The position numbers were made by a program, and so were the translations under genes. The notes under the pieces were generated by a model, which saw only the letters and a program-made list of their open reading frames with translations, had not been told where the DNA came from and searched no databases. DNA of 11,427 nt from an uncultured Bacillota bacterium (GTDB taxonomy: Bacteria > Bacillota > JAAYKD01): the NCBI GenBank assembly GCA_937897315.1, contig CALCNS010000228.1, forward strand, positions 1 to 11,427, written 5' to 3'. Numbering within the stretch: the first letter of the stretch is position 1; every line of letters begins with the position of its first letter. Shown here piece by piece: positions 1 to 6,686 of the stretch.

Positions 1-711
1 TTCTCTAGCAATCTCATTCGCTACTTCGTAACCGGGAGTCTTTGTGGCAGGGACAATATTAAAGATGCCGTCTACACTGTCATTCATGCTCCGCACGATT
101 GCTTCCGATACATCTCCAGAAGTAATGAGATATTGCGAATCAAATACTCCATGTTGAATTTTCCCATCACTGAACTGCTCTTCTACCATACGATAAACCA
201 CAGAAGCCTGATCGAGTGTTTCGTATACTCCAGAGACTTGTGGTAATCTTAGTATAATGTTGAAGAAACGATTACTTGGTCGAAAACTTGCTAGGATTTG
301 TTCACAAACCAAATGCGTTTTAGCTGCCAATTCTAGAGCCACGGGAGGTTGATCCTCGAAGGCGATCTCATCACCATACACAGAAATATGGGACAAATAA
401 ATAAACCTTGACGTTTCATAGGTAACAGATAATTCTGCGAGAGTGGAAATCTCCGATATTTTAGCCACAGACTCCTCTGTGTTGTGAATTTGCCTGAGAT
501 CAGTATACACAACTACATCCGGTTTTTCGCTGTAGAAAACCTCTTTCAGACTTCTGTTATCACGAACAACATATTTAGAATGAGGTACTTTGGCAGTATA
601 CTGAGGTTCATCGGTTCTATAAACTCCTACCACACGATAATGATCGCGATACAACCGGGTTATGGCATGAATACCCATGAAGCGTTCTGCTCCGACAACT
701 AGAACCTTCAT
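1..711 (-). CDS. Atypical NAD-dependent epimerase/dehydratase-like (SDR) protein, 3' end outside window
   Basis: This gene reads leftward and is open to the window edge, giving the first 237 residues; the C-terminus is missing. The fold is that of an extended short-chain dehydrogenase/epimerase: a beta strand MKVLVVGAERFMG at the N-terminus, LSHISVYGD near residues 106-114 where the family has SSxxVYG, CEQIL near 136-140, and an ILRLPQVSGVY segment near 153-163. Two active-site signatures are altered. The dinucleotide motif is GxxRxxG (7-13) instead of GxxGxxG. Aligned on the following EQIL, the family's catalytic Tyr and Lys fall on Ala129 and His133. It may therefore bind a nucleotide or sugar without classical oxidoreductase chemistry, which is inference. 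The ATG overlaps the TGA of the upstream EAL gene as ATGA, with an AGGTGA ribosome site 6 nt upstream, so translational coupling is likely. The substrate is unknown. Confidence 0.8.
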   Translation of the reverse strand, partial: MKVLVVGAERFMGIHAITRLYRDHYRVVGVYRTDEPQYTAKVPHSKYVVRDNRSLKEVFYSEKPDVVVYTDLRQIHNTEESVAKISEISTLAELSVTYETSRFIYLSHISVYGDEIAFEDQPPVALELAAKTHLVCEQILASFRPSNRFFNIILRLPQVSGVYETLDQASVVYRMVEEQFSDGKIQHGVFDSQYLITSGDVSEAIVRSMNDSVDGIFNIVPATKTPGYEVANEIARE

Positions 712-2873
712 TTCGAATCACCTGCCTGTCGAGTCACATCCAGGGTTTCTATGGGTTGAGGTTTCGCAAAGTAGTATCCTTGAGCCAAATGGATGTTCAT
801 TTCGTTTAACATACCGACCTGTTCTTCCGTTTCAATACCCTCAGCGATACATAAAATTCGTAAATTTTCACAATAATCCCGTATACTCTTAATCATAAAA
901 TATGCTTTTTCGTCGCTTAGAATATTGGACATCAGGTCAATAGGGATTTTCAACCCATCAAATCTTACCCTTGCCAACATGATGTTATTGGAAAAACCGG
1001 TCCCATAATCATCGGCTATGATTTGAATACCAAATTTCTTTAGTTGAGCTGCTTTCACCAAGACCTCTTCGGGCTTGTTATAAATATGCTCGGTCAACTC
1101 AATGAATAACTGATTCCCCTGTTGCTGCAACAACCTGGATAATTCAATCATCTCATCAAGAACGGGAGTATTTCCCAGTATGTTTACTGAAATATCATGT
1201 GAGATTTGCCCATTCCTTACAACTTCTTGCATTTTGCGAAAAATCATTCGATCCAACTCAATATCGTACCCTGCTGCAATACAATCATTGATAAAATCGC
1301 CAGTATTCCCGTAGACTTCGTGTTGTACGCGAATCAGTGTCTCCAAAAAAATAATCTTTCGAGTAGCGATATGGACTATGGGCTGAAAGACCAGAGAAAA
1401 ATCTCCTCGTTGCAAAATTCCTGGCAGATATCGTAACCGCAGAAATCTTTGCAAATATTCTTCGTATTGACTGGGAACAAATAAGTAGAATCCTCCCGCT
1501 TCCTGTGCGTCACTGCGATATTTACAAAATGTCAGTTTTTTGAGAAGCTCGTCCACATCGCTCAAGTTCTGAATTCGAAGGCTTTCTAAATAAATCGCCC
1601 CAATCTTAGCCTTCATGGCAAAGTGCTTTTCCTGTACTTCATAGGTACCTTGAAAAACTTCCTGAAGTCGTTGTAGACCCTTTAAAGCATGACCATCTTT
1701 CATGCTTTCTTGCATTAGAAATAAAAACTCACCCGTTTTGATAGAGTAAATTTCAGCGTGAGGGAAATTTTGCCGTAAAATCGCCGCTATTGTTTTATAC
1801 GAAGCCATTTCAAACTCGGTTTCATAAACCGTACTCTTTTGGAAATCTAAATTCAACCGGATAGAAGCAAACAAAACGAAATCGGTTGTCTTGGAGCAGT
1901 ATTCTAAGACACCTTCTTTCATTACCGGATAACCTGGAAATCCTGTAATGTAATCTCTTGCTTTGGCTCGATATAATACCTCGTTTCTTGAAGTCTGTTT
2001 CGTAATATCGCGAATCAATCCTAAATACCCACCAAGCATACTCCCATAGCAAATATACTCAATGAACATTTCCTGTCCCGTTGCAGGGGTGCTAAATAAT
2101 GTTTTTTCTATTTGATTGGCGATGGCATTCAAATGCTTCTCAGTGGAATTCTGTATTGTATTTTCAAATAGATCAAGTGGCATTCTTGTGTACTGCAGTT
2201 CTAAATCTTCCGCACCTTTTCTAGAAAAAAACACTTCCTTTTTTCGGGTATCAATCCAAAAGAAATACAGATGATCGAACTTTGAAAGCAACTCTAAAAA
2301 GAATCGACTCAAAAAAACCGATCCAAAATAGTTTCTATGAAAATATGTGGTAATCACTAAGGTGATGAACAAGATCGCTATGGAAGCAGCGACCGCTAGA
2401 GTTAGGATGACTTCCGCATCATAACGACCCAAGTAACTATTGATATGAATTTCGGAAAAAACGACTGGTACAAAGCAAAAAAGCAATAAAGCAGCCATGA
2501 TTTCTTTGCGAATCTTGCTCCACCAAAAAACGATGGCAATCGCAAGCAAAGCCAAAGCATACCATATGGAAAAGGGAGAATAGTAGACTCCAATTAAATA
2601 TAAAGGAGCAAATGTTGCTAATGTTCTCCAAGAGAATTTTAGACATAGGAATAACAACAGCAAAAATTTAAGGTTAAATACCGCTTGACCCTCGAAAAAA
2701 AAGTCATGCAGGTTTAATGCACATGAAGCAAGCCCAAGCCAAACACCCACATAGAGGTCTCGCGACTTAGGTACATAATCATAACGATTATCGAGCATCA
2801 TCGTTATTAGGAAAATCCCGAAAAGGATACCAACACCTGAAAACATATATCTTACAAATTCAATGGTTAGCAT
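708..2873 (-). CDS. Membrane PAS-GGDEF(degenerate)-EAL protein, probable cyclic-di-GMP phosphodiesterase
   Basis: The protein has 721 residues from the chosen start. Residues 1-180 are very hydrophobic, with about six to seven membrane segments that probably act as a sensor (they vaguely resemble the 5TM region of LytS-type sensors, which is not certain). A PAS-like region follows (about 198-294), then a GGDEF-fold region (about 306-468) whose signature is KTGEF at 379-383, so cyclase activity is unlikely. The EAL domain (about 485-713) keeps ETLIR (511-515), N564, E592 in ELTE, D621-D622 in DDYGTG, K642, E678 in AEGIE and Q698 in QGYYF. These match the metal and substrate ligands of active EAL enzymes, so hydrolysis of cyclic-di-GMP to pGpG is the expected reaction. 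The Asp of the usual LKID motif is Pro644. The reading frame stays open 32 codons further upstream, but only the ATG at 2873 has a good ribosome site. It is divergent from the Pr6Pr gene and overlaps the SDR-like gene. Confidence 0.9.
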   Translation of the reverse strand: MLTIEFVRYMFSGVGILFGIFLITMMLDNRYDYVPKSRDLYVGVWLGLASCALNLHDFFFEGQAVFNLKFLLLLFLCLKFSWRTLATFAPLYLIGVYYSPFSIWYALALLAIAIVFWWSKIRKEIMAALLLFCFVPVVFSEIHINSYLGRYDAEVILTLAVAASIAILFITLVITTYFHRNYFGSVFLSRFFLELLSKFDHLYFFWIDTRKKEVFFSRKGAEDLELQYTRMPLDLFENTIQNSTEKHLNAIANQIEKTLFSTPATGQEMFIEYICYGSMLGGYLGLIRDITKQTSRNEVLYRAKARDYITGFPGYPVMKEGVLEYCSKTTDFVLFASIRLNLDFQKSTVYETEFEMASYKTIAAILRQNFPHAEIYSIKTGEFLFLMQESMKDGHALKGLQRLQEVFQGTYEVQEKHFAMKAKIGAIYLESLRIQNLSDVDELLKKLTFCKYRSDAQEAGGFYLFVPSQYEEYLQRFLRLRYLPGILQRGDFSLVFQPIVHIATRKIIFLETLIRVQHEVYGNTGDFINDCIAAGYDIELDRMIFRKMQEVVRNGQISHDISVNILGNTPVLDEMIELSRLLQQQGNQLFIELTEHIYNKPEEVLVKAAQLKKFGIQIIADDYGTGFSNNIMLARVRFDGLKIPIDLMSNILSDEKAYFMIKSIRDYCENLRILCIAEGIETEEQVGMLNEMNIHLAQGYYFAKPQPIETLDVTRQAGDSK

Positions 2874-2879
2874 ATGTTG

Positions 2880-2885
2880 CTCCTT
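2880..2885 (-). promoter_or_regulatory. Ribosome binding site fixing the EAL gene start
   Basis: On the minus strand AAGGAG lies 6 nt before the ATG at 2873. The in-frame ATGs further upstream lack a comparable site, so the shorter 721-residue protein is preferred over the 753-residue reading. Confidence 0.75.
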
Positions 2886-2940
2886 AAAGAAAAAATAACG
2901 AGGGGACTCTTGTATTTTTCTGGCTGAATTCGTTACCATC

Positions 2941-2969
2941 ATTTTACTACAAAATTCCTGAACATACAA
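2941..2969 (-). promoter_or_regulatory. Possible sigma-A promoter for the EAL/SDR operon
   Basis: On the minus strand TTGTAT (2969-2964) and TAAAAT (2946-2941) are 17 nt apart. The -10 matches consensus at 5 of 6 positions and the -35 at only 3 of 6. It would give a leader of about 60 nt before the ATG at 2873. This is the best candidate in the divergent intergenic space, but it is weak. Confidence 0.3.
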
Positions 2970-2987
2970 TCAAAACCCAACAAAAGC

Positions 2988-3016
2988 TTGACGAAATGTT
3001 TTCATAGAGATACACT
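2988..3016 (+). promoter_or_regulatory. Sigma-A promoter for the Pr6Pr membrane protein gene
   Basis: TTGACG (2988-2993) and TACACT (3011-3016) are separated by exactly 17 nt. Each hexamer departs modestly from TTGACA/TATAAT (5/6 and 4/6). Transcription would begin near 3023, about 35 nt before the start codon at 3058. Confidence 0.7.
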
Positions 3017-3025
3017 TGAGTTAGA

Positions 3026-3041
3026 ATTGTTTGTAAACAAT
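3026..3041. promoter_or_regulatory. Palindromic candidate operator just downstream of the promoter
   Basis: ATTGTTT-GT-AAACAAT is a perfect inverted repeat with 7-bp arms around a 2-bp centre. It covers about +4 to +19 of the predicted transcript and ends immediately before the ribosome site. That position suits a repressor that blocks initiation or early elongation. In RNA a 2-nt loop could not form without losing inner pairs, so a DNA-binding role is favoured. I do not recognise the regulator. Confidence 0.5.
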
Positions 3042-3042
3042 G

Positions 3043-3050
3043 AAAGAAGG
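3043..3050 (+). promoter_or_regulatory. Ribosome binding site fixing the Pr6Pr gene start
   Basis: AAAGAAGG lies 7 nt before the ATG at 3058. The earlier in-frame ATG at 3040 would place this site inside the coding region, and it has no site of its own because it abuts the palindrome. The start at 3058 is therefore preferred. Confidence 0.7.
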
Positions 3051-3057
3051 TATCTGT

Positions 3058-3813
3058 ATGACCAAAGGAGCAAGTGAATCTGATATTAGCACCCTGCTTA
3101 TTCCTTTCGGAGTTGCCTTATCCTGCACTTTGGGTATTATCACACATAGCTCCTTGCAGAATGGCGATTTCATGGCAAGCATCTTCAAAGCTTTTACCAT
3201 TCAGAGTAACATATGGGTTGGAAGTATCGCCCTTGTGGGCGCAGGCTTCCACCTAATAGCAGGAAAAATGAAAACACCTTCCTGGTTAGAACCCTTTCGT
3301 TTCATGTTCACCACTTCCATCACCTTAACTTGGTTGGTTTTTGCGATTCTCCTCACTCCTACCATGAGCATGAGTTATTTGTTGTCACAATCGAACTTTT
3401 ATTTACACAACTTAACTCCCATACTCGGTATTTTAGATTACATTCGTCAACCGGATGAACCCATACATCCAAAACATCTCTGGATGGCCATGATTATGCC
3501 TGTCCTATATAGTTTGTATTTTTTCGGTGAATATGCTCTAACAGGAGAACAACCCGTTCGGTATTTCTTTATGGATTTCAAGAAACACGGATGGTTCCGG
3601 TTGAGTAGAACCGGTATTGGTGTCTTTTATTGGATGATCCTTCTGTTATCTACCATCATAGGAATCGGAAAAGGTTTGTTATTCATACGTCACTTAGGTC
3701 AGAAAAAGCCCGTAAAAACCTCACTGTGGACCACAGCAATGATGCTCCTCATCTCCGCAGTCATGATTCTCATTCGATGGAAGCTTCCATCAAACGAAAA
3801 AAGCTCTTCGTAA
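3058..3813 (+). CDS. Pr6Pr (AIG1/FAR-17a-like) integral membrane protein
   Basis: The protein has 251 residues with about six membrane segments (approximately 13-30, 50-68, 82-105, 117-128, 142-158, 187-210, with a further hydrophobic stretch at 222-240) and no enzyme domain outside the membrane. The pattern FTIQSN at 46-51, then YLHNLTPILGILDY at 115-128, then YFFGEYALTG and RYFFMDF near 153-174, is what I recognise from bacterial Pr6Pr membrane proteins related to eukaryotic AIG1/FAR-17a. In the human members AIG1 and ADTRP a conserved membrane Thr and His are needed to hydrolyse fatty-acid esters of hydroxy fatty acids. Thr47 and His117 here are plausible equivalents, but that activity is not established for bacterial members. 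It is transcribed alone between its own promoter and terminator. The C-terminal tail is polar and lysine/serine rich. Confidence 0.75.
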   Translation: MTKGASESDISTLLIPFGVALSCTLGIITHSSLQNGDFMASIFKAFTIQSNIWVGSIALVGAGFHLIAGKMKTPSWLEPFRFMFTTSITLTWLVFAILLTPTMSMSYLLSQSNFYLHNLTPILGILDYIRQPDEPIHPKHLWMAMIMPVLYSLYFFGEYALTGEQPVRYFFMDFKKHGWFRLSRTGIGVFYWMILLLSTIIGIGKGLLFIRHLGQKKPVKTSLWTTAMMLLISAVMILIRWKLPSNEKSSS

Positions 3814-3827
3814 GAAGGGTTTTTTTT
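3797..3827 (+). terminator. Intrinsic terminator overlapping the end of the Pr6Pr gene
   Basis: CTCTTC (3804-3809), loop GTAA, GAAGGG (3814-3819) form a six-pair stem with one G-U pair, followed by eight T. The preceding A run (3797-3802) can pair with the T run and extend the helix to about 13 pairs. The GTAA loop is of GNRA type, and its TAA is the stop codon of the gene. Confidence 0.8.
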
Positions 3828-3834
3828 CTATAAT
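3807..3834 (+). promoter_or_regulatory. Possible promoter for the aminotransferase/acyltransferase operon
   Basis: A perfect TATAAT (3829-3834) starts two bases after the T run of the upstream terminator. The -35 region is poor: TTCGTA at 16-nt spacing matches 3 of 6 and lies inside the terminator stem. Initiation would be near 3841, about 47 nt before the ATG. The -10 alone makes it worth noting. Confidence 0.4.
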
Positions 3835-3887
3835 GCGAACTAATCGGGAGAGCATTTCACTAAAGAGATAAAGAGGAGGAATTATTT

Positions 3888-4994
3888 ATGGATGTTCAAA
3901 AATATCGTGCTCTTTTCCCGGTAACCAAGCAGTATGTTTTTCTAAACAATGCTGCCGAATCCCCACTGAATGAACCATTTCGTATGAGGTTGGAAGATTA
4001 TTTGAAAGTCTGTAGTACGGCGCCCCAAGACAAACCTTCAACAGTTCGCGAAGAAGTTCGAACACGTTTGGCCAAACTGCTTGGGGGTGCTCCTCATGAG
4101 TATGCCTTGGTCACCAGTACTGGTGTCGGCGTTAGCATAGTCGCAGCAGGATACCCCTGGAAAAAGGGTGACAACATTGTGGTCCCAGCAGATGAGCATT
4201 GGAATAATACTTTTCCTTGGCTTGCCTTGCGGGAAAAAGAGGTCGAAGTACGCATTGTACCGGTGGATGAGCATTATCGCATCTCTCCCGAAGCAGTTGC
4301 GGAGCGGGTGGACCAAAATACCAAAATTGTCGCAGCTGCTGCGGTGCGTTTTAATTCGGGATTTCGTAGTAACCTCAAAGCCCTGAGCCAAATAGCTCAC
4401 CAAGTTGGGGCTCTCTTCCTAGTGGATGGGATTCAAGCAACCGGAGTCATGCCGTTAAACATAGAAGAAGAGGGTATAGATATTCTCTGTTGTGCTGGCT
4501 TCAAGTGGTTACTCGGTATGCCCGGAACAGGTTTTCTTTATGTAAAACAGGATGTACAACATCAAATCAACCCTAGCATGCCAGGCATGTTTGCCGCCGA
4601 GAATATCTTCACCGACCTACATTATTACGAAGATGCACGTCGTTTTGAAACGGGGTCTATTGCCTATTCCTTGTTTCACGCTTGGACTGCGGGACTGGAT
4701 GTACTGTTAGAGGTTGGTGTTGAGCGTATCTATGACCGTGTTATGCATCTCACTGGTTTACTGATTCAAGGAATTCGAGCAAAAGGTTATACCCTATTAT
4801 CTCCGGTAGAAACCTTAGGGGAACGCTCGTCTATATTAATATTTAGTGTTGGAGACGCGAACGACAAGAAAGCATTATATGCGTCCTTACGACAAAAAGG
4901 AATCATTGTGACCTATCGCGCAGGAGCCATTAGGGTCAGTCCCTCTTTCTTCAATACGGAAGAGGAGATTGCAGCTTTCTTGTCTGCCATTTAG
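3888..4994 (+). CDS. Class V aminotransferase-like PLP-dependent enzyme
   Basis: The protein has 368 residues, a usual length for fold-type I class V enzymes (the isopenicillin-N-epimerase/cysteine-desulfurase superfamily), and should be cytosolic. The PLP lysine is K206 in AGFKWLLGMPGTGFLYV. D180 in LVDGIQATG pairs with the pyridine nitrogen. The DEHWNNTFPW segment (102-111) matches the family's EHxSNxxPW, with His104 expected to stack on the cofactor. FETGSIAY (253-260) and the carboxylate-binding arginine in IRVSPSFFNTEEEI (348-361, R349) are also present. Cysteines occur only at 42, 201 and 202, so the mobile-loop cysteine of SufS/NifS desulfurases is absent and sulfur transfer is unlikely. 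The actual substrate is unknown. A strong AGAGGAGG ribosome site lies 8 nt before the ATG. The gene is followed after 25 nt by the acyltransferase, so the two are probably co-transcribed. Confidence 0.88.
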   Translation: MDVQKYRALFPVTKQYVFLNNAAESPLNEPFRMRLEDYLKVCSTAPQDKPSTVREEVRTRLAKLLGGAPHEYALVTSTGVGVSIVAAGYPWKKGDNIVVPADEHWNNTFPWLALREKEVEVRIVPVDEHYRISPEAVAERVDQNTKIVAAAAVRFNSGFRSNLKALSQIAHQVGALFLVDGIQATGVMPLNIEEEGIDILCCAGFKWLLGMPGTGFLYVKQDVQHQINPSMPGMFAAENIFTDLHYYEDARRFETGSIAYSLFHAWTAGLDVLLEVGVERIYDRVMHLTGLLIQGIRAKGYTLLSPVETLGERSSILIFSVGDANDKKALYASLRQKGIIVTYRAGAIRVSPSFFNTEEEIAAFLSAI

Positions 4995-5007
4995 ACCGTT
5001 TCACTAT

Positions 5008-5014
5008 GGGAGGA
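5008..5014 (+). promoter_or_regulatory. Ribosome binding site fixing the acyltransferase start
   Basis: GGGAGGA lies 5 nt before the ATG at 5020. An in-frame ATG at 4969 would overlap the aminotransferase gene and add 17 non-membrane residues that do not fit the family's N-terminus. Confidence 0.75.
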
Positions 5015-5019
5015 TAACG

Positions 5020-6057
5020 ATGAAACCACGTTTAACCGGAGCAGATTTGTTGAGAACCTTCGCTTGTATCAGTGTCATTTTCACCCATGTTACAGCAGAG
5101 ATTTTATCTATGGGGATTGCAACACCTCAAGTGTATGTTTTTCTGGTTGCGTTAAATCGCTTTTGTCTTTCGAATGTTCCGATTTTTGTTTTCCTAAGCG
5201 GCTTGGTCCTGTACTATCGTTATGAAAAACAGACACTCCCCCTAACTTCCTTCTGGGTTAAACGTGTACAAGCGACTTTTCTTCCTTATGCAATTTGGAG
5301 TGCAATTTATTACGCTGCTTTTGCTTACTTTGGACTCGTACGCTGGAGTAGTCAGAGCTTTTTGTTAGGTCTGCTCACCGGTAATACGGTTTATCACCTA
5401 TACTTTGTGATTATCATTTTGCAATTCTACTTTTTGTTCCCCTTCATAAAGATGGCATTTGATCGAATGAACTCACATTTTGTCTTGCTACTTTCACTGG
5501 GTTTCACTTTTGGTGGATTTCAATTCAGTGAATATGGTTGGAGCCAAGGTTGGCCATCTTATATAATGGATCGTCATTTCTTATCTTACCTATTCTTTTT
5601 TGTGCTGGGTTGCTACATGGCGAAGCATTACAAAGCCATTACTACACGGAAGCTACCGGCTTTGGCTCTGCTGCTTTCTTTCCTTTTACAAACCTTCTTA
5701 AAGATTAGCTTAATGGGTATTTTATATATTGCACCTACCCATAGTTGGAATGTTTACTATCAACCTCTGTGGTTGTTGTTTTCTTCCGTGGATATCGTGA
5801 TTTTCACACTGATCACGTCAAGAATCAGCCTAAGTGAGACATCCCTGTTCCATCGCTTTTCTTCTTTTATTGGTAGCCACTCATTTACGATCTACTTGTC
5901 TCACCCCCTGCTTTTAATGCTGATCACAAAAGTTGCTCATGCACTCCATGTGACTCATCCCATGAGTTTGTTCACGATGTACTCTTTGTTTACGATTGCT
6001 GGGTCGGGTATACTTTCGAAAATCTTGAAGAAAGTTCAATGGAAAACCGCTACTTAA
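5020..6057 (+). CDS. Acyltransferase family 3 (OafA/WecH-type) integral membrane protein
   Basis: The protein has 345 residues and about ten membrane segments throughout. Family features in order are LLRTFACISVIFTHV at 10-24, with His23 at the position of the conserved catalytic histidine of membrane acyltransferase family 3; VFLSGLVLYY at 57-66; FWVKRVQATFLPYAIWS at 78-94, matching the K/R-R-x-x-x-x-x-P-Y element; YHLYFVIIILQFYFLFPF near 125-142; and HSFTIYLSHPLL at 287-298. Such proteins transfer acetyl or other acyl groups, usually from acyl-CoA, onto cell-surface polysaccharides, peptidoglycan or lipids. The acceptor here cannot be read from sequence. It sits 25 nt downstream of the class V aminotransferase gene and before a terminator, which suggests a two-gene unit, perhaps for making and acylating an envelope component (inference). 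Confidence 0.87.
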   Translation: MKPRLTGADLLRTFACISVIFTHVTAEILSMGIATPQVYVFLVALNRFCLSNVPIFVFLSGLVLYYRYEKQTLPLTSFWVKRVQATFLPYAIWSAIYYAAFAYFGLVRWSSQSFLLGLLTGNTVYHLYFVIIILQFYFLFPFIKMAFDRMNSHFVLLLSLGFTFGGFQFSEYGWSQGWPSYIMDRHFLSYLFFFVLGCYMAKHYKAITTRKLPALALLLSFLLQTFLKISLMGILYIAPTHSWNVYYQPLWLLFSSVDIVIFTLITSRISLSETSLFHRFSSFIGSHSFTIYLSHPLLLMLITKVAHALHVTHPMSLFTMYSLFTIAGSGILSKILKKVQWKTAT

Positions 6058-6062
6058 AAATC

Positions 6063-6093
6063 AAGAAGTCTCCTTGTTCAGGAGACTTCTTTT
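6063..6093. terminator. Bidirectional terminator between convergent genes
   Basis: A perfect 12-bp stem, AAGAAGTCTCCT with its complement at 6080-6091, surrounds a 5-nt TGTTC loop. On the plus strand the stem ends in a short T run (TTTT, 6090-6093), serving the acyltransferase operon. On the minus strand the stem is followed by GATTTTTA, serving the acetyltransferase transcript. Confidence 0.85.
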
Positions 6094-6110
6094 GTATATA
6101 CACGACTTGG

Positions 6111-6617
6111 CTACATCGACCAGTCAAAGAGCAGAACATCTTCCACCAGCTCTGCCCCCTGGTGTATTTCTTTGATTTCGCCCACTATTTTTCCTCCCAT
6201 ATGCTGGTAGAAGCCAAGGGTTGGATTGCCACGCAAACAATTGATGGTCATCGTGGTATATCCCTGTCGTTTGAGTTCTTGAACCGCTGCCTCGAATAAC
6301 GCTTTGCCAATACCCAGCCCTTGGACTCCTTGCAGAACATACAAAGCAGAAATCTCACCCGCTTTTGGATACTTCTCATTTCTTGAAGGAGATATCATGC
6401 AAAAACCCACCACGCCATCTTCCACCAAAGCAACAAAATGATGGTCTTCCTTTTCTAGTTGTTGTCTCATCCTTTTTGCTGCTGGTACAATGTTTTGGAT
6501 TCTTCGTTGAATCAACTCATCGGGCATCAGGCCAGAATAAGTAGTTCTCCAAGTATACACATTGACCAGTGCCATAGACATTGCATCTTGAGGTTTTGCA
6601 CGACGTATTTGAAACAT
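6111..6617 (-). CDS. GNAT family N-acetyltransferase
   Basis: The 168-residue cytosolic protein has the whole GNAT fold: IRRAKPQDA at the N-terminus, FVALVEDGVVGFCMIS (61-76) for the central strands, ALYVLQGVQGLGIGKALFEAAV (91-112) with the acetyl-CoA pyrophosphate loop QGLGIG at 99-104, then NPTLGFYQHMGGKIVGE (131-147). The acceptor is not predictable; small molecules, antibiotics, polyamines or protein N-termini are all acetylated by relatives. The start at 6617 is chosen over an open extension to 6680 because GGAGGAG lies 5 nt before it and the extension would be read through a hairpin. It is the last gene of the leftward hpf cluster. I find no convincing promoter of its own, so readthrough from hpf is the likely source of transcript. 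Confidence 0.87.
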   Translation of the reverse strand: MFQIRRAKPQDAMSMALVNVYTWRTTYSGLMPDELIQRRIQNIVPAAKRMRQQLEKEDHHFVALVEDGVVGFCMISPSRNEKYPKAGEISALYVLQGVQGLGIGKALFEAAVQELKRQGYTTMTINCLRGNPTLGFYQHMGGKIVGEIKEIHQGAELVEDVLLFDWSM

Positions 6618-6622
6618 AAACA

Positions 6623-6629
6623 CTCCTCC
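6623..6629 (-). promoter_or_regulatory. Ribosome binding site fixing the acetyltransferase start
   Basis: GGAGGAG on the minus strand lies 5 nt before the ATG at 6617. It is the strongest ribosome site in this region. Confidence 0.75.
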
Positions 6630-6640
6630 AATATTATGAG

Positions 6641-6670
6641 AACGGCATAGCCCATAAGGACTATGCCGTT
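6641..6670 (-). terminator. Stable hairpin between hpf and the acetyltransferase gene (weak terminator or processing element)
   Basis: AACGGCATAG (6641-6650) and CTATGCCGTT (6661-6670) are perfect 10-bp inverted arms around a 10-nt loop. In the leftward transcript the stem is followed by CTCATAAT rather than a clean U run, so termination would be partial at best. It stands 16 nt after the hpf stop codon and 23 nt before the next ATG. It could lower downstream expression or protect the hpf mRNA 3' end. Confidence 0.45.
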
Positions 6671-6686
6671 TTATGGTCAACTAATC

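Noticed and set aside
4038..4403. 121-codon open frame on the minus strand inside the aminotransferase gene
   Set aside because: It is antisense to a well-supported PLP enzyme, has no ribosome site, and its translation resembles no family.
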